From: Nitzschia sp. pyKryTriq1
Taxonomy: Eukaryota; Bacillariophyta; Bacillariophyceae; Bacillariales; Bacillariaceae
Reading direction: 5' to 3'
DNA length: 64,000 nucleotides
NCBI GenBank assembly: GCA_956465555.1
Contig: OY101118.1
Span: forward strand, 930,001 to 994,000
Below the pieces are notes generated by a model, which had not been told where the DNA came from, made no database searches, and worked only from the letters and a program-made list of their open reading frames with translations. The position numbers and the translations under genes are program-made. Positions 54,574 to 63,696 of this stretch are shown in pieces (position 1 is the first letter of the stretch; each line of letters begins with the position of its first letter).

Positions 54574-56033
54574 TTAGCTACTCTTGGCCTTGACACGTTG
54601 GGAAGAGTGCATAGCACAATAATCCTTCAATTTCATCCCAGCCTTGCATGGATGCCCTGTGAGGGTAGTGCACCAGAGGCGAGGGCCATCATCAGCACCA
54701 TCCTCATCCATGTTGTTCTGTTGCAATAATTCGATGTTGTGAGAAACAGTCTGGAGGAAACAGACTGTTTCACGCTAGTCGACAACTCACCTTGGCCTCA
54801 CCCTCATCATCATCATCATGAGGAGTAGGAACATCATCATCGTCGTCACTAGCAGGAGGATTCTTCTTCAACTTCTTCTTGGGCGCTTCTTCTTCATTTA
54901 CGTCTTCATCATCATCATCATCATCAGCATCAGCATCGGCACTAGCAGGCGGAGGAGGATTCTTCTTCTTCTTCAACTTCTTCTTGGTCTTGGGCGCTTC
55001 TTCTTCTTTTTTAGCCTAAAGTCAAAAGTAACAATTAGAGAATTCGAATTCGAATTAGAATTAGAATTCGAATTCATGCCTGCAGTAAAGACGCACACAC
55101 TAGTCGAGAACTTACTTTGGCTGATTTCTTCTTCTTGTTCTTTGACTTCTTCTTGCTCTTGGGCACTTCTTCTTCTTCCTCATCATCATCATCATCATCA
55201 TCATCACTCTCATCGTTACCGCCATCATCATTACCCGAATCGGATTTTTTAGCCTAAAGTCAAAAGTAACAATTAGAGAATTCGAATTCGAATTAGAATT
55301 AGAATTCGAATTCAAGCCTGCAGTAAAGACGCACACACTAGTCGAGAACTTACTTTGGCTGATTTCTTCTTCTTGTTCTTTGACTTCTTCTTGCTCTTGG
55401 GCACTTCTTCTTCTTCCTCCTCATCATCATCATCATCATCGTCGTCATCACTATCATCATCACTCTCCTCGTCACCATCATCATCACTATCAGAATCGGT
55501 TTTTTTTACCTAAAGTGAAAAGTAATAATTAGAAACTTCGAATTCGAATTCGAAATCGAATTCGCAGGAACGGCAGTAGAGACACACGAACAACTTACCT
55601 TTACCTTATCCAACATCAAATTAGTGTTGAGTTTAGGCTTGATTACCAGCCTTGCCTTACTAGGGACAGCTACAGGGCACTTGTACACGAAGTGTTTCGA
55701 AAGGGACTCCATACTCCTTGATGTCTGCAAATGCAAGACGAGATTCGAAATTAAATTCGAAAAATAGATCGAAAAATAGATCAGAAAAAAGATCGGAAAA
55801 ACAGAACAGAAAAATGAATAAGAATTTATGTTGAATACAAAAATACACAGGAATAAGTTAACTCGAATTAAATTCGACCGGTCGGTCGGCATACTCACGA
55901 ATCCACACAAGGCACATACTACCATCTGCCCTGGATGAAGGAAGACAAAGAACTTGCCATCATGCTTGACGATGGCAGGCTGCTGTCTTTTGATGTATTT
56001 TTTTGGAAGGGGCTCGAAGTTCGACCTGGACAT
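54574..56033 (-). CDS. Transposon gene B: C2HC-type zinc-finger protein with acidic repeats
   Basis: Six exons start with MSRSNFEPLPKKYIK at 56033. Exon 1 (56033-55899) holds MVVCALCGF and exon 2 (55724-55599) SMESLSKHFVYKC, together C-x2-C...H...C, a single zinc-finger module split by an intron. Two similar exons follow, each a DSD/DDD/EEEE acidic block and a PKSKKKSKNKKKKSAK block, arising by tandem duplication. A longer KKK/DDD exon follows. The last exon (to 54574) has LWCTTLTGHPCKAG and YCAMH, a second C...C...C-x-x-H cluster. Exons 3-5 are low complexity, so boundaries there are approximate. The function is unknown; a DNA-binding accessory protein of the transposon is the natural inference because it is enclosed by the same ends. 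Interior coordinates of exons 3-5 are about 55510-55354, 55252-55116 and 55013-54792. Confidence 0.65.
55007..55510. repeat. Tandem intron+exon copies inside transposon gene B
   Basis: A unit beginning TTTTTTAGCCTAAA at 55007 recurs at 55245 (238-bp period), including the intron with its GAATTC-rich part and the start of the next exon. A third, diverged copy starts near 55502. Exon 3 and exon 4 of gene B are thus duplicates. Confidence 0.8.
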
Positions 56034-56131
56034 GTTGTTCCGGCGATGTGATGGGAAATTGTGTGCCCTTTTTTTATTGTTGTGGAGTGAGTGAGCGCCA
56101 CCTGCTCCCTCTGCTGACAAGGGAAAAATTC

Positions 56132-56282
56132 GATTTTTCTATTGAATTTTCTGATTCCTAATTCCTGATTGGTGAGTGTGCCGGACGGTCGGAGTACCAC
56201 TGTTTAGTCGGAGTAGGCCAGGACGAGTTGGTTTGAACAGGACCGGGCCGGCTACAAAAAGGTGGCATTGAGGGGCTCGTTA
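56132..56282 (-). repeat. Right terminal inverted repeat of the transposon
   Basis: Reverse complement of 52091-52241 with one visible mismatch. The outer edge reads GGCTCGTTA followed by TCCATTC outside. Confidence 0.9.
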
Positions 56283-56879
56283 TCCATTCTTCCCTGTATT
56301 ATTGACTTGGGGTCAGGGTCAGTTTGAAGTTCGAAATAAATTTTGGTCTTGCTTGATGCTGTATTTTGACATAGCGGCGGGTTTTAGCAGTAGGATCCAG
56401 TCCGTCCGGATGAGAACTCAGTCTCCTTGTAATTTCGGATGCTTTGGTTGCGCCTCACGTGCGTATGAGCACTGGACGGGGAAAGGAATGAATCATTAAG
56501 ATCCAGCCATGTACTACTACAGTACGACGAGTGAGTGCTTGTATGATACCAAGATCTCTCTCTCTCTCTGGACCGATGATGATTATTCTACTATATAAAT
56601 ACTTTGCTACTGGTCTCTCTACTCGAATAAGATTTATTGCTCCGTACTCTACTCTCTACACATAGTAGATATTTGTATTGATTCTACTAGAGAGAGTTTT
56701 GAAAGTGCAAATACAACAACGAGTAGCGCCGATCCGTTGACACTTTCGGAGAAGTCATACAGTAGACTAGCTATGTATCCATAGCTATTACGTACTTCGT
56801 GTGATGCACCACCTATCCAGCATCGAAGACGAATGAAGTGTTGAAGTTCTTCAAACCTCAATATCGCCGTCCTGTCTCG
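56283..56879. other. 3' flank of transposon and ALKBH8 gene; no gene seen
   Basis: Contains a CT-repeat (about 56552-56567) and AT-rich DNA. The flank at 56283 onwards does not repeat the left flank beyond a possible TA. Confidence 0.45.
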
Positions 56880-59573
56880 CTATGTATCAACGACCTCCAG
56901 AATGACGAAATGGTTTCCACTTTCGTATCCTGCTTGGACCAACCTCACGGCGTTAATGCTGTCGATGATTTCCTCCATTTCTCCTTTCCGATACAAGTGA
57001 CAGTAGCGTTGAAAAACTACGAGCCCTTTTCTTTCATCAAAGTCTGCCTTTTCGTACGCCTCTGAATACATTTCTGCCACACTCTTGTTGTCATTCGTAT
57101 TGATTTTAGGGCCGCTGGTTTGCTCTCTCTCCTGTGACACCTTGTCCAGGTACTTGGGCTGAGCATTGAACGGAACAAATACATCCGCACCAGCAAATCT
57201 GCGTCGACTACTTTCGTCTTGCTCCATCGCCCAAGCCTGAATATTTATCATTCCTCCAACACGAACCACTCTGGCAAGTTCTTCGATGCATCGGATTCTT
57301 CGTTCTTTCGTACTCAAATGATGCATGACAGCAATACAAATAGCAGCATCGCAACTCTTGTCTCTTAGTGGAATGGACATACAATCGGCAACCGCCACAG
57401 CTGGTCGATCGCGGAGATATTCTCGATGAGGGCTTACTTTCCGAAGATCTGGTATCGTACCATTTTTCGGAGAAGACGATGATGATGCGTCGTCGTCCCT
57501 GAGAAAGGCTGTTTCAAGCAAGGGACGGCTAATATCTGTACCAATCACATACGAGCCCGCTTCAATGATTGCAGGAAAATACTTCCCATCTCCACATCCA
57601 CAATCAGCTACGACTGAGCCAGGTGGTAATCGCTGGAGAAATTGAGTAGCCCCCGGCCACAAAACCCCTCGTTTCCCCCTGGTGTGATGCCACTGGGTGG
57701 CAATCGCATCGTACACTGCATGGACATGGTCTCTCTCGGTAGCTGGCGTCGCCAGACCTTTCGAGCAAGTGGGTCGGTCGCCTTGTTCTTCTGATCCCCA
57801 TTTCGGCGGATAGTCACGAGATTGAACGATCGGCATTGGCCGACCCTCCAAAGTCAGTGCGGTTCTAAGCGTCAAGCTAACACGTAACTGTCGCGTCAAG
57901 ACCTTACCATTGTGCGTATCCGTACGCCGTGTCACAATGTGGTGTTCCCAGTCGTATCGAGCGGGACCAGACATGAGCACTAAGGATCGTGGAGGCAAGT
58001 AGACGCATTTCTTGATGGGCTCTGTATCGACATCTGTTGTGGATTGCACCTTTCGAAACTCCATAACAATTCCACCGTTCAAGGAAATACTAATCAGGCC
58101 ATCCCCAAATGCGCTGGGAGTATCCACATGAGAACCAATGCCTTCGCCTGGCCTGTAATGGTTGATAGTCAACTGATTGAGCTGAGGGTACGAGACGGGG
58201 TCTGTCTTCTCGTCTGACGCAGTTCCGTCAGGAATAATAAACTCGTGCCGTCTCGTTTGGTCGATCACGTCTGCTAGAACTTGCCACCCATGACCCTGTT
58301 CCACTCGAAGGTGGGCATTGATAGGATTGTTGTCTTCGGGTTGCGGTAAAGCGGGACAATCTGCCCCGAGTTCGTCTCGATTTCGCAATACATTGGCAGT
58401 TTGATAGTCAAAGACATATCCGTAGTGTTGCACTAACCTCTTCACAGCCCCCGTTGCACTTTTGTTTGTCTGGGAATGTGCCCACGGGGCTTGAGGTCCA
58501 GTCAGTGCCGCCATGAGAACCTCTTCCTGATCTTCTGTCAAATAGTCTTCCACTACCACCAATCCTGGTACTTGTATGGAATCAGTCGTCGACGTGCACT
58601 CGGGTCGACTCGGAAGTCCCCGTTCCCATTCTTCCCCCTTGGGAGATTTGGACTTGGCCAGCGATTTTTGGGTCACCGATACATAATCTAGAAATAATGT
58701 TCCACTGGAAATTTGTTCCTCCTGATAACTCCATGTGACGGTCGTTCGTTGTAGCTTGGTAATGACCTGCTGGCAGTCTTTTGCCGAACGCATTCCCACA
58801 TGGCATGCCAGTGGCACCTCTTTCTGCTTCTTGGACAAGAATACTTCCACTCCAAGCCCTGAAGTATCAAATTGGTTGAATATTCGTCTAATCGAATCAG
58901 TTGCAGCATAAGTAAGGTTCCAAAAGGAATTCGGCTGCATAGCTTCCGTGTCTTTGCTTGGATCGGGGAGCAGGCCCGAAACGGAGATGAACCGAGTCGT
59001 GTGTCGTTCTTCTTGATCGGCATGACTATGTAAGAGGCGACGAAACTTTGGCGGATTCGATCGAGTCCAGCACGAAGATGGATTTCCCGGTAACGGCATC
59101 GTCGTGACAACTGTCACTTGAAAGGATCCCGAACTGAACGGCACTGGATCGGTGGTGGTACTTGTAGCACGAGTGCCCGAGAAGAGTTTTGATGGCGAGA
59201 TTTTGTGCTGTCGCCAGGCGTGCTGAACCGCAACGGCATGTCCGGGGCTGGCATAAGTCAACCGAACTTTGGTAAAGGGGGGATGAGATGGGTCGACGAC
59301 TTCTAGGGACGTTGCTGGGTGCGGCAGGTTCAGAGACGAGTGTCTTTCAATCAACTGTTCGCGCAAGATTTGTTCCAGAGTTTCGCTCGACTGCCAGAAG
59401 TTTGGTGCTTCGGGGTCTTTCTTTTTCGGCTCGTAGGCGCCTTGTAAGTGAATATATCCCACATCTTCCGGTGGAGGCGGCTCGTGGGGAAGCACCGATC
59501 GAAACTGCTGCGTGTGTTGGGTGTGAGACATGATGTCGATGGGTACTCGTGACACGCAAGTTGTGGATGCCAT
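56880..59573 (-). CDS. ALKBH8: ALKBH8-type tRNA wobble-uridine hydroxylase/methyltransferase
   Basis: Single exon, 897 residues, start MASTTCVSRVP. About residues 100-310 are only loosely like an RRM pair (FTKVRLTYASPGHAVAVQHA; ACHVGMRSAKDCQQVITKLQ); human ALKBH8 has one RRM in this position. The AlkB dioxygenase follows with NHYRPGEGIGSHVDTPSAF (H-x-D near residue 480), WEHHIVTRR (distal His) and RQLRVSLTLR (2-oxoglutarate Arg). The TRM9-like methyltransferase has VADCGCGDGKYFPAI (near residue 660), VADCMSIPLRD and AICIAVMHHLSTKERR, and finishes with the family's C terminus VVFQRYCHLYRKGE. The enzyme hydroxylates and methylates the 5-carboxymethyl side chain of wobble uridine in tRNA. Both activities are kept in one polypeptide, as in animals; in yeast only TRM9 exists. 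Confidence 0.93.
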   Translation of the reverse strand: MASTTCVSRVPIDIMSHTQHTQQFRSVLPHEPPPPEDVGYIHLQGAYEPKKKDPEAPNFWQSSETLEQILREQLIERHSSLNLPHPATSLEVVDPSHPPFTKVRLTYASPGHAVAVQHAWRQHKISPSKLFSGTRATSTTTDPVPFSSGSFQVTVVTTMPLPGNPSSCWTRSNPPKFRRLLHSHADQEERHTTRFISVSGLLPDPSKDTEAMQPNSFWNLTYAATDSIRRIFNQFDTSGLGVEVFLSKKQKEVPLACHVGMRSAKDCQQVITKLQRTTVTWSYQEEQISSGTLFLDYVSVTQKSLAKSKSPKGEEWERGLPSRPECTSTTDSIQVPGLVVVEDYLTEDQEEVLMAALTGPQAPWAHSQTNKSATGAVKRLVQHYGYVFDYQTANVLRNRDELGADCPALPQPEDNNPINAHLRVEQGHGWQVLADVIDQTRRHEFIIPDGTASDEKTDPVSYPQLNQLTINHYRPGEGIGSHVDTPSAFGDGLISISLNGGIVMEFRKVQSTTDVDTEPIKKCVYLPPRSLVLMSGPARYDWEHHIVTRRTDTHNGKVLTRQLRVSLTLRTALTLEGRPMPIVQSRDYPPKWGSEEQGDRPTCSKGLATPATERDHVHAVYDAIATQWHHTRGKRGVLWPGATQFLQRLPPGSVVADCGCGDGKYFPAIIEAGSYVIGTDISRPLLETAFLRDDDASSSSSPKNGTIPDLRKVSPHREYLRDRPAVAVADCMSIPLRDKSCDAAICIAVMHHLSTKERRIRCIEELARVVRVGGMINIQAWAMEQDESSRRRFAGADVFVPFNAQPKYLDKVSQEREQTSGPKINTNDNKSVAEMYSEAYEKADFDERKGLVVFQRYCHLYRKGEMEEIIDSINAVRLVQAGYESGNHFVILEVVDT

Positions 59574-60161
59574 TGTCGTTCTGTCTAGTCTTTTCTTCCA
59601 GCCGCAAACTCAAGATTTATATGAAACTTGTCGCCGACGAACTACCACTACACGAGTAGTTCCGAAGGCTGCTCTAGAGCACTGTGTTGGTGTGCGATGT
59701 GCGGTTTCCACCTGGGACCCTGTACTCGTACTGTATCGTCTGAGTGGGATAGTGGGTGCTTGGGTTTGCGTTTTGCGTTTGCGCCATGGTGGATGGTGGA
59801 TGGTGGCAGAGGTTCACTTCTGTTTTCTGATCTACTACTCCTACTCGTACTAGTAGTCCGATCGGTCGGTCGCGAATTGGGGCGCGCGCTAAATAGCACG
59901 AAACGATGCGAGCAACCGCAAGACGGTTGTAAGTCCATCCATCCATCCGTACAAGTACTGTAGGACCCATCAGAGCGACGGACGACTTTCGTGCCAACAA
60001 AAAGCCGTCTAAGCCAACCACACAAACCACAAGACTTGGGTCTTCTTTTCTTTTTGAGCAACCGAAACAATGAACAATGGTATGGCATTCCCGACCTCTA
60101 CTAGGACCACAACCGTTTGCCAAACTATTCTAGATCCTGAGTAAACGTAAAAGACATCTCC
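59574..60161. promoter_or_regulatory. Divergent promoter, ALKBH8 / DEAD-box helicase
   Basis: The 588-bp head-to-head gap has no recognised gene. Short repeats of TACTCGTACTAGTAG type lie near 59842-59855, and TCCATCCATCC at about 59935-59947. Confidence 0.4.
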
Positions 60162-62324
60162 ATGAGATCAATTTTCCTTCGGGTAGCTTCCCGACAATCA
60201 TCGGCGTTCCGGCAGAGTACTTGTAGGGTGGCGTGTCGTCCTTGCGTGCCGGTATCACGTCCATCGTCGTCCCAATCCGACGTTTCCCTTCAAGTACTGT
60301 TGGGCAGGTCGTCGAGCTCGCAAAGAAAATTTTCAAGCACCGTCTTTGATGAGGACGAAAATGTTGTTATTAGTAGTGGTGTACTGCCTGGTGAGCAATC
60401 AGTCCCTCGTCGTCGCTTTGAAGAACTCGATTTGCATGCGAAATCGCTCAAGGCGCTGCGCCGACAAGGGTTACACAATTTGACAGAAATTCAGGAAAAG
60501 ACGTTTGACATTATTGTTTCTGGGAAAGATGTTGTAGGGCGTGCCAGAACTGGAACGGGAAAAACAATGTCCTTTCTTCTGCCGTCTCTGGAAAGAGTTT
60601 TAAAAAGACAGGAACAACAATCTTCTTTGCCACCTGGGATTCCCATTCTCATTTTATCCCCAACCCGTGAATTGGCAGCTCAAATTTCCCAAGAAGCCGA
60701 ACGATTGGTCGCCCAACATGGTCCCGAGATTACGTCGCAAGTTATATTTGGTGGGTCCTCAAGACGAGATGACATTCAACGTTTTGAAAAGCAACTGCCA
60801 ACGGTTTTGGTTGCGACACCTGGTCGACTCAAGGACCATCTGGCATCAACGCAACTGCATGGCAACGAACCCTTCATTGACGCTTTCCAAAATCTACAGA
60901 TTCTGGTATTAGACGAGACGGATCGATTGCTAGATATGGGTTTTAGACGGGATGTGACAGATATTTTGTCTTGCTTGCCGCGAAAGCGACAAACCCTCTT
61001 GTTTTCTGCCACCTTACCACAAGATGTTCGAGAGGTGGTCGAGCTCGCCACCAAACCAAACTATGAACTGGTGGACTGTATACAAGACGAAGATCCCGCT
61101 ACCCAAACCAATGCACAAACGGAACAATCACACATTGTATTGCCGACCGATCAATTTTGGACAAAGACTTTTGAAATCTTACTGGATCTTGTGGACAAGG
61201 GCGACAACAAGGTCATGGTCTTCTTTCCCATGACGAGCATGGTCGAACTGTATTCGCAGGTTTTCAACAATAGATTTGGTCGACGTGTGTGGGAACTTCA
61301 TGGTAAAATGCATCAACGCGAACGAACAACAATCAGTCGCCGGTTTCGAAATTCCAACAAGGGAATCCTCTTCACATCGGATGTTTCAGCCCGAGGTATC
61401 GACTACCCCAATGTCACAGACGTTGTACAGATTGGGGCATGCGAATCGCGGGAAACCTATATTCATCGGCTAGGACGAACAGGGCGCGCTGGAAAACTCG
61501 GAAAGGGACTCTTGATTTTGCCAGAACTCGAGAAGGATTTTCTTCGCGAATTGGAAGGTTTGGCGATTCCCGTTGATCGCGAATTGAAAGGCACGGTGGT
61601 ATCGAATGCTCCTTCCAAGAAGTTAATGGACGAATTCGGGCCAATGGTCCAACGGATTCGAACAGGCCGCGACCCCAAGCTAGAAAAATCAATACATGAT
61701 GTCTATCAAGCGATGGTTGGATACTATTTTCAGCGGTGCAAAGATAAACCGAAAGAAGTGGTGGCTACCGTGAATCGATTAATTGAAATCACTGGTTTAT
61801 CGGAACTTCCGGCTATAGAATTGTCCAGGGCGAGACGACTTGGACTTGATGGGGTTCCTGGTATAAATATAAAGTCGCAATGGAAGGACCAAAGTTGGAC
61901 GACCGGGTGGGGAGAAGATGGAGCTTCTTCGGCACCACCACGATTTGGAAAACCGTTCGGCGACTTTGACGGCAAATTTGGATATGACGAGCGCCCAAGT
62001 CGAAAACACAAATCTGATACAAGTGAGGGCCGACAGAAAGACAGAGAGCACCGAAGGTCTCACACTAGCCGAGATGGCCATTCAAGTAGTCGAAGATCGT
62101 CCTGGCAGGGCGACGGGAGTCGGAAGGAGAGCACGCGTCGCAACGAATCACCATCATCTGATGGCCGACGCTCGAGCCAGTATGACAAAGCCTTTTCCAA
62201 GGTCGGATGGAAAAAGAATACTGAGGATGATTTCCCTGGTAGGCCTGAATTTGCAAAGAAACGAAAGTCAAGTGGCACATTCGAACGATGGGAAGCCCCA
62301 GGCGAGTTTAGCTTCAAAAAGTAG
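60162..62324 (+). CDS. DEAD-box RNA helicase, mitochondrial type
   Basis: Single exon, 720 residues. The first 30 residues (MRSIFLRVASRQSSAFRQST) are Arg/Ser-rich and amphipathic, suiting mitochondrial import rather than the plastid route. The motifs are complete: Q motif LRRQGLHNLTEIQEKTF, I ARTGTGKTMSFLLPS, Ia PTRELAAQ, Ib TPGRL, II LDETDRLLDMGF (DETD instead of DEAD), III FSATLP, IV MVFFPMTSMVELY, V TSDVSARGIDYP, and VI YIHRLGRTGRAGK. The C-terminal tail is basic and low-complexity (Arg/Ser/Asp-rich) and has GEFSFKK at the end, common for RNA-binding tails of Mss116/CYT-19-like helicases. It likely unwinds or remodels organellar RNA. The 3' end lies 31 bp from the end of the next gene. Confidence 0.9.
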   Translation: MRSIFLRVASRQSSAFRQSTCRVACRPCVPVSRPSSSQSDVSLQVLLGRSSSSQRKFSSTVFDEDENVVISSGVLPGEQSVPRRRFEELDLHAKSLKALRRQGLHNLTEIQEKTFDIIVSGKDVVGRARTGTGKTMSFLLPSLERVLKRQEQQSSLPPGIPILILSPTRELAAQISQEAERLVAQHGPEITSQVIFGGSSRRDDIQRFEKQLPTVLVATPGRLKDHLASTQLHGNEPFIDAFQNLQILVLDETDRLLDMGFRRDVTDILSCLPRKRQTLLFSATLPQDVREVVELATKPNYELVDCIQDEDPATQTNAQTEQSHIVLPTDQFWTKTFEILLDLVDKGDNKVMVFFPMTSMVELYSQVFNNRFGRRVWELHGKMHQRERTTISRRFRNSNKGILFTSDVSARGIDYPNVTDVVQIGACESRETYIHRLGRTGRAGKLGKGLLILPELEKDFLRELEGLAIPVDRELKGTVVSNAPSKKLMDEFGPMVQRIRTGRDPKLEKSIHDVYQAMVGYYFQRCKDKPKEVVATVNRLIEITGLSELPAIELSRARRLGLDGVPGINIKSQWKDQSWTTGWGEDGASSAPPRFGKPFGDFDGKFGYDERPSRKHKSDTSEGRQKDREHRRSHTSRDGHSSSRRSSWQGDGSRKESTRRNESPSSDGRRSSQYDKAFSKVGWKKNTEDDFPGRPEFAKKRKSSGTFERWEAPGEFSFKK

Positions 62325-62355
62325 TCCACGAGTCGTCAAAATTTAATCAGATAAT

Positions 62356-63696
62356 CTAATCGTTAGATTCCGTCAATTTTGGTCGCTTTACATCTCCTAT
62401 GATATCCAGCTCGATTCCTGCTTCTCGCTTCAATGATAGTTCTTCCGAGTCACCATTTTCAGCGTGAGTATTGCTTGTTTCCACGAACAATCGAACACCA
62501 GTATACCCCGCCTCCTGGGATGGATCCCACTGGATACGGAGATTCCCTCCCGCTGGCGCTTGTTGTCGTATCGCGGTCACGGGCATGTGTGCCTCAATAA
62601 ACTCCTTTGAATCGCAGTCTCCCATAGGCCATGTGAACGTTTGGTGCTGTGGTTGTGTCGCGTCGGAGGACGACATTCTTTGATGATTCGTGGTATTATC
62701 AGTAGTAGCAAACTCCAGCCGCTGCCTCGTACCTTCATCCTTCCCACTCATTTTGTCAATCATGGTATCGGGAAAGGGTTGAATGTCAAATGGTTTGTAG
62801 TTCAGCCAAACGTTGACCAAAAATGTAACTCGACGATGACGTCGTTTCAATAGTTTGAGTTGTCGTTCGTGTGTTTCTATATCCACGTCACTACTAATGG
62901 GCGGAAGCTCCTGTTGTTTTTCCCAAACTCCCGGTTCCATGAGATCCATAGGTGCCGCATGAAGATATCGACCATCAAAACTCAAATGTTTTCCTGTATA
63001 AGGCCAACTCACAAAGCCTTCCACTGCGTGTGGTGAAATCCATTCTCCCGTCAGATTGTGAACTCGATGATTCAGGGCTATTGTAGGAGCGCCCAAATCG
63101 GTCAAATATGTGACAGTTGACAGATGCGGGTGAATGTAGGTCGTTCCTCCCGTCAGCAATCTCAAATCTTCATCTTTGTCCCAGTGAAAAGAAATCCCCG
63201 TTCGAGACAATTCGTCCGGCTGATCGTCGTGCATGGAATACCGGCCCGTCCCTTCCGGCGAAGGCCGAATTTGGGCCCACCACTCGGCTCCCGAACACGA
63301 AACATCATAGTCCATCGTAGAGGGGACATGATGATGAAAGATGTCAAGTGCCAATTGTTCCAGCTGACAGCGAGGTTTCATTCCTGTCGCCGGTACCCAA
63401 AAGGTTCGTGGCATGAGACCCGAATCGGAAATTTGACAATCAAACAGGAGATCGTCTAGCCATTGTTGATGAGTCGTCGTCGTTGTCCTCCTCCTCCTCG
63501 TTGATTCTTCTTCTTCATTCGAGGAAGGGAAGGGCGACAGGGATGGTGCCAAGCTCGTAAGGATTGTATTGGACTCGTACTCCAATGTGGCGACATTTTT
63601 TGGATCCTCGTCCGATGATCCATCTTCTTCTTTGGTAGGTGGGGGCTTGGACGTTCTCCCATGTTCATCCAAGCGAAAGTTCAACTCAATTTCCAT
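62356..63696 (-). CDS. Putative 2-oxoglutarate/Fe(II) oxygenase, uncharacterised
   Basis: Single exon, 446 residues. The Ser/Glu-rich first 90 residues are low complexity. The core has SFHWDKDEDLRLLTGG (H-x-D-like), HPHLSTVTYLTDLGAPTIAL (a beta strand usual after the first ligand), KHLSFDGRYLHAAP (candidate distal His), and RRVTFLVNVWLNYKP (candidate Arg for 2-oxoglutarate). The order H-x-D, H, R over about 130 residues fits a jelly-roll 2OG dioxygenase. The C-terminal 130 residues are variable, with KPFDIQPFPD at the end of the core and an RPKLTE tail. I do not recognise a subfamily, and the substrate is unknown. The gene has no presequence. Tail-to-tail with the helicase. Confidence 0.6.
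   Translation of the reverse strand: MEIELNFRLDEHGRTSKPPPTKEEDGSSDEDPKNVATLEYESNTILTSLAPSLSPFPSSNEEEESTRRRRTTTTTHQQWLDDLLFDCQISDSGLMPRTFWVPATGMKPRCQLEQLALDIFHHHVPSTMDYDVSCSGAEWWAQIRPSPEGTGRYSMHDDQPDELSRTGISFHWDKDEDLRLLTGGTTYIHPHLSTVTYLTDLGAPTIALNHRVHNLTGEWISPHAVEGFVSWPYTGKHLSFDGRYLHAAPMDLMEPGVWEKQQELPPISSDVDIETHERQLKLLKRRHRRVTFLVNVWLNYKPFDIQPFPDTMIDKMSGKDEGTRQRLEFATTDNTTNHQRMSSSDATQPQHQTFTWPMGDCDSKEFIEAHMPVTAIRQQAPAGGNLRIQWDPSQEAGYTGVRLFVETSNTHAENGDSEELSLKREAGIELDIIGDVKRPKLTESND

Larger units (their letters stand above)
52091..56282. mobile_element. 4.2-kb MULE-like DNA transposon with 151-bp inverted ends
   Basis: The left end (52091-52241) and right end (56132-56282) are reverse complements over 151 bp with a single mismatch by eye (CAGCGG against CAGTGG). 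The outermost bases read TAACGAGCC. Only TA could be a target duplication; the 8-9 bp duplications usual for Mutator-like elements are not visible. Inside are two oppositely oriented multi-exon genes: a FAR1/SWIM zinc-finger protein (plus strand) and a C2HC-type zinc-finger acidic protein (minus strand). The near-identical ends show recent insertion. The catalytic DDE core is not seen, so this copy is probably mobilised in trans. Confidence 0.85.
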
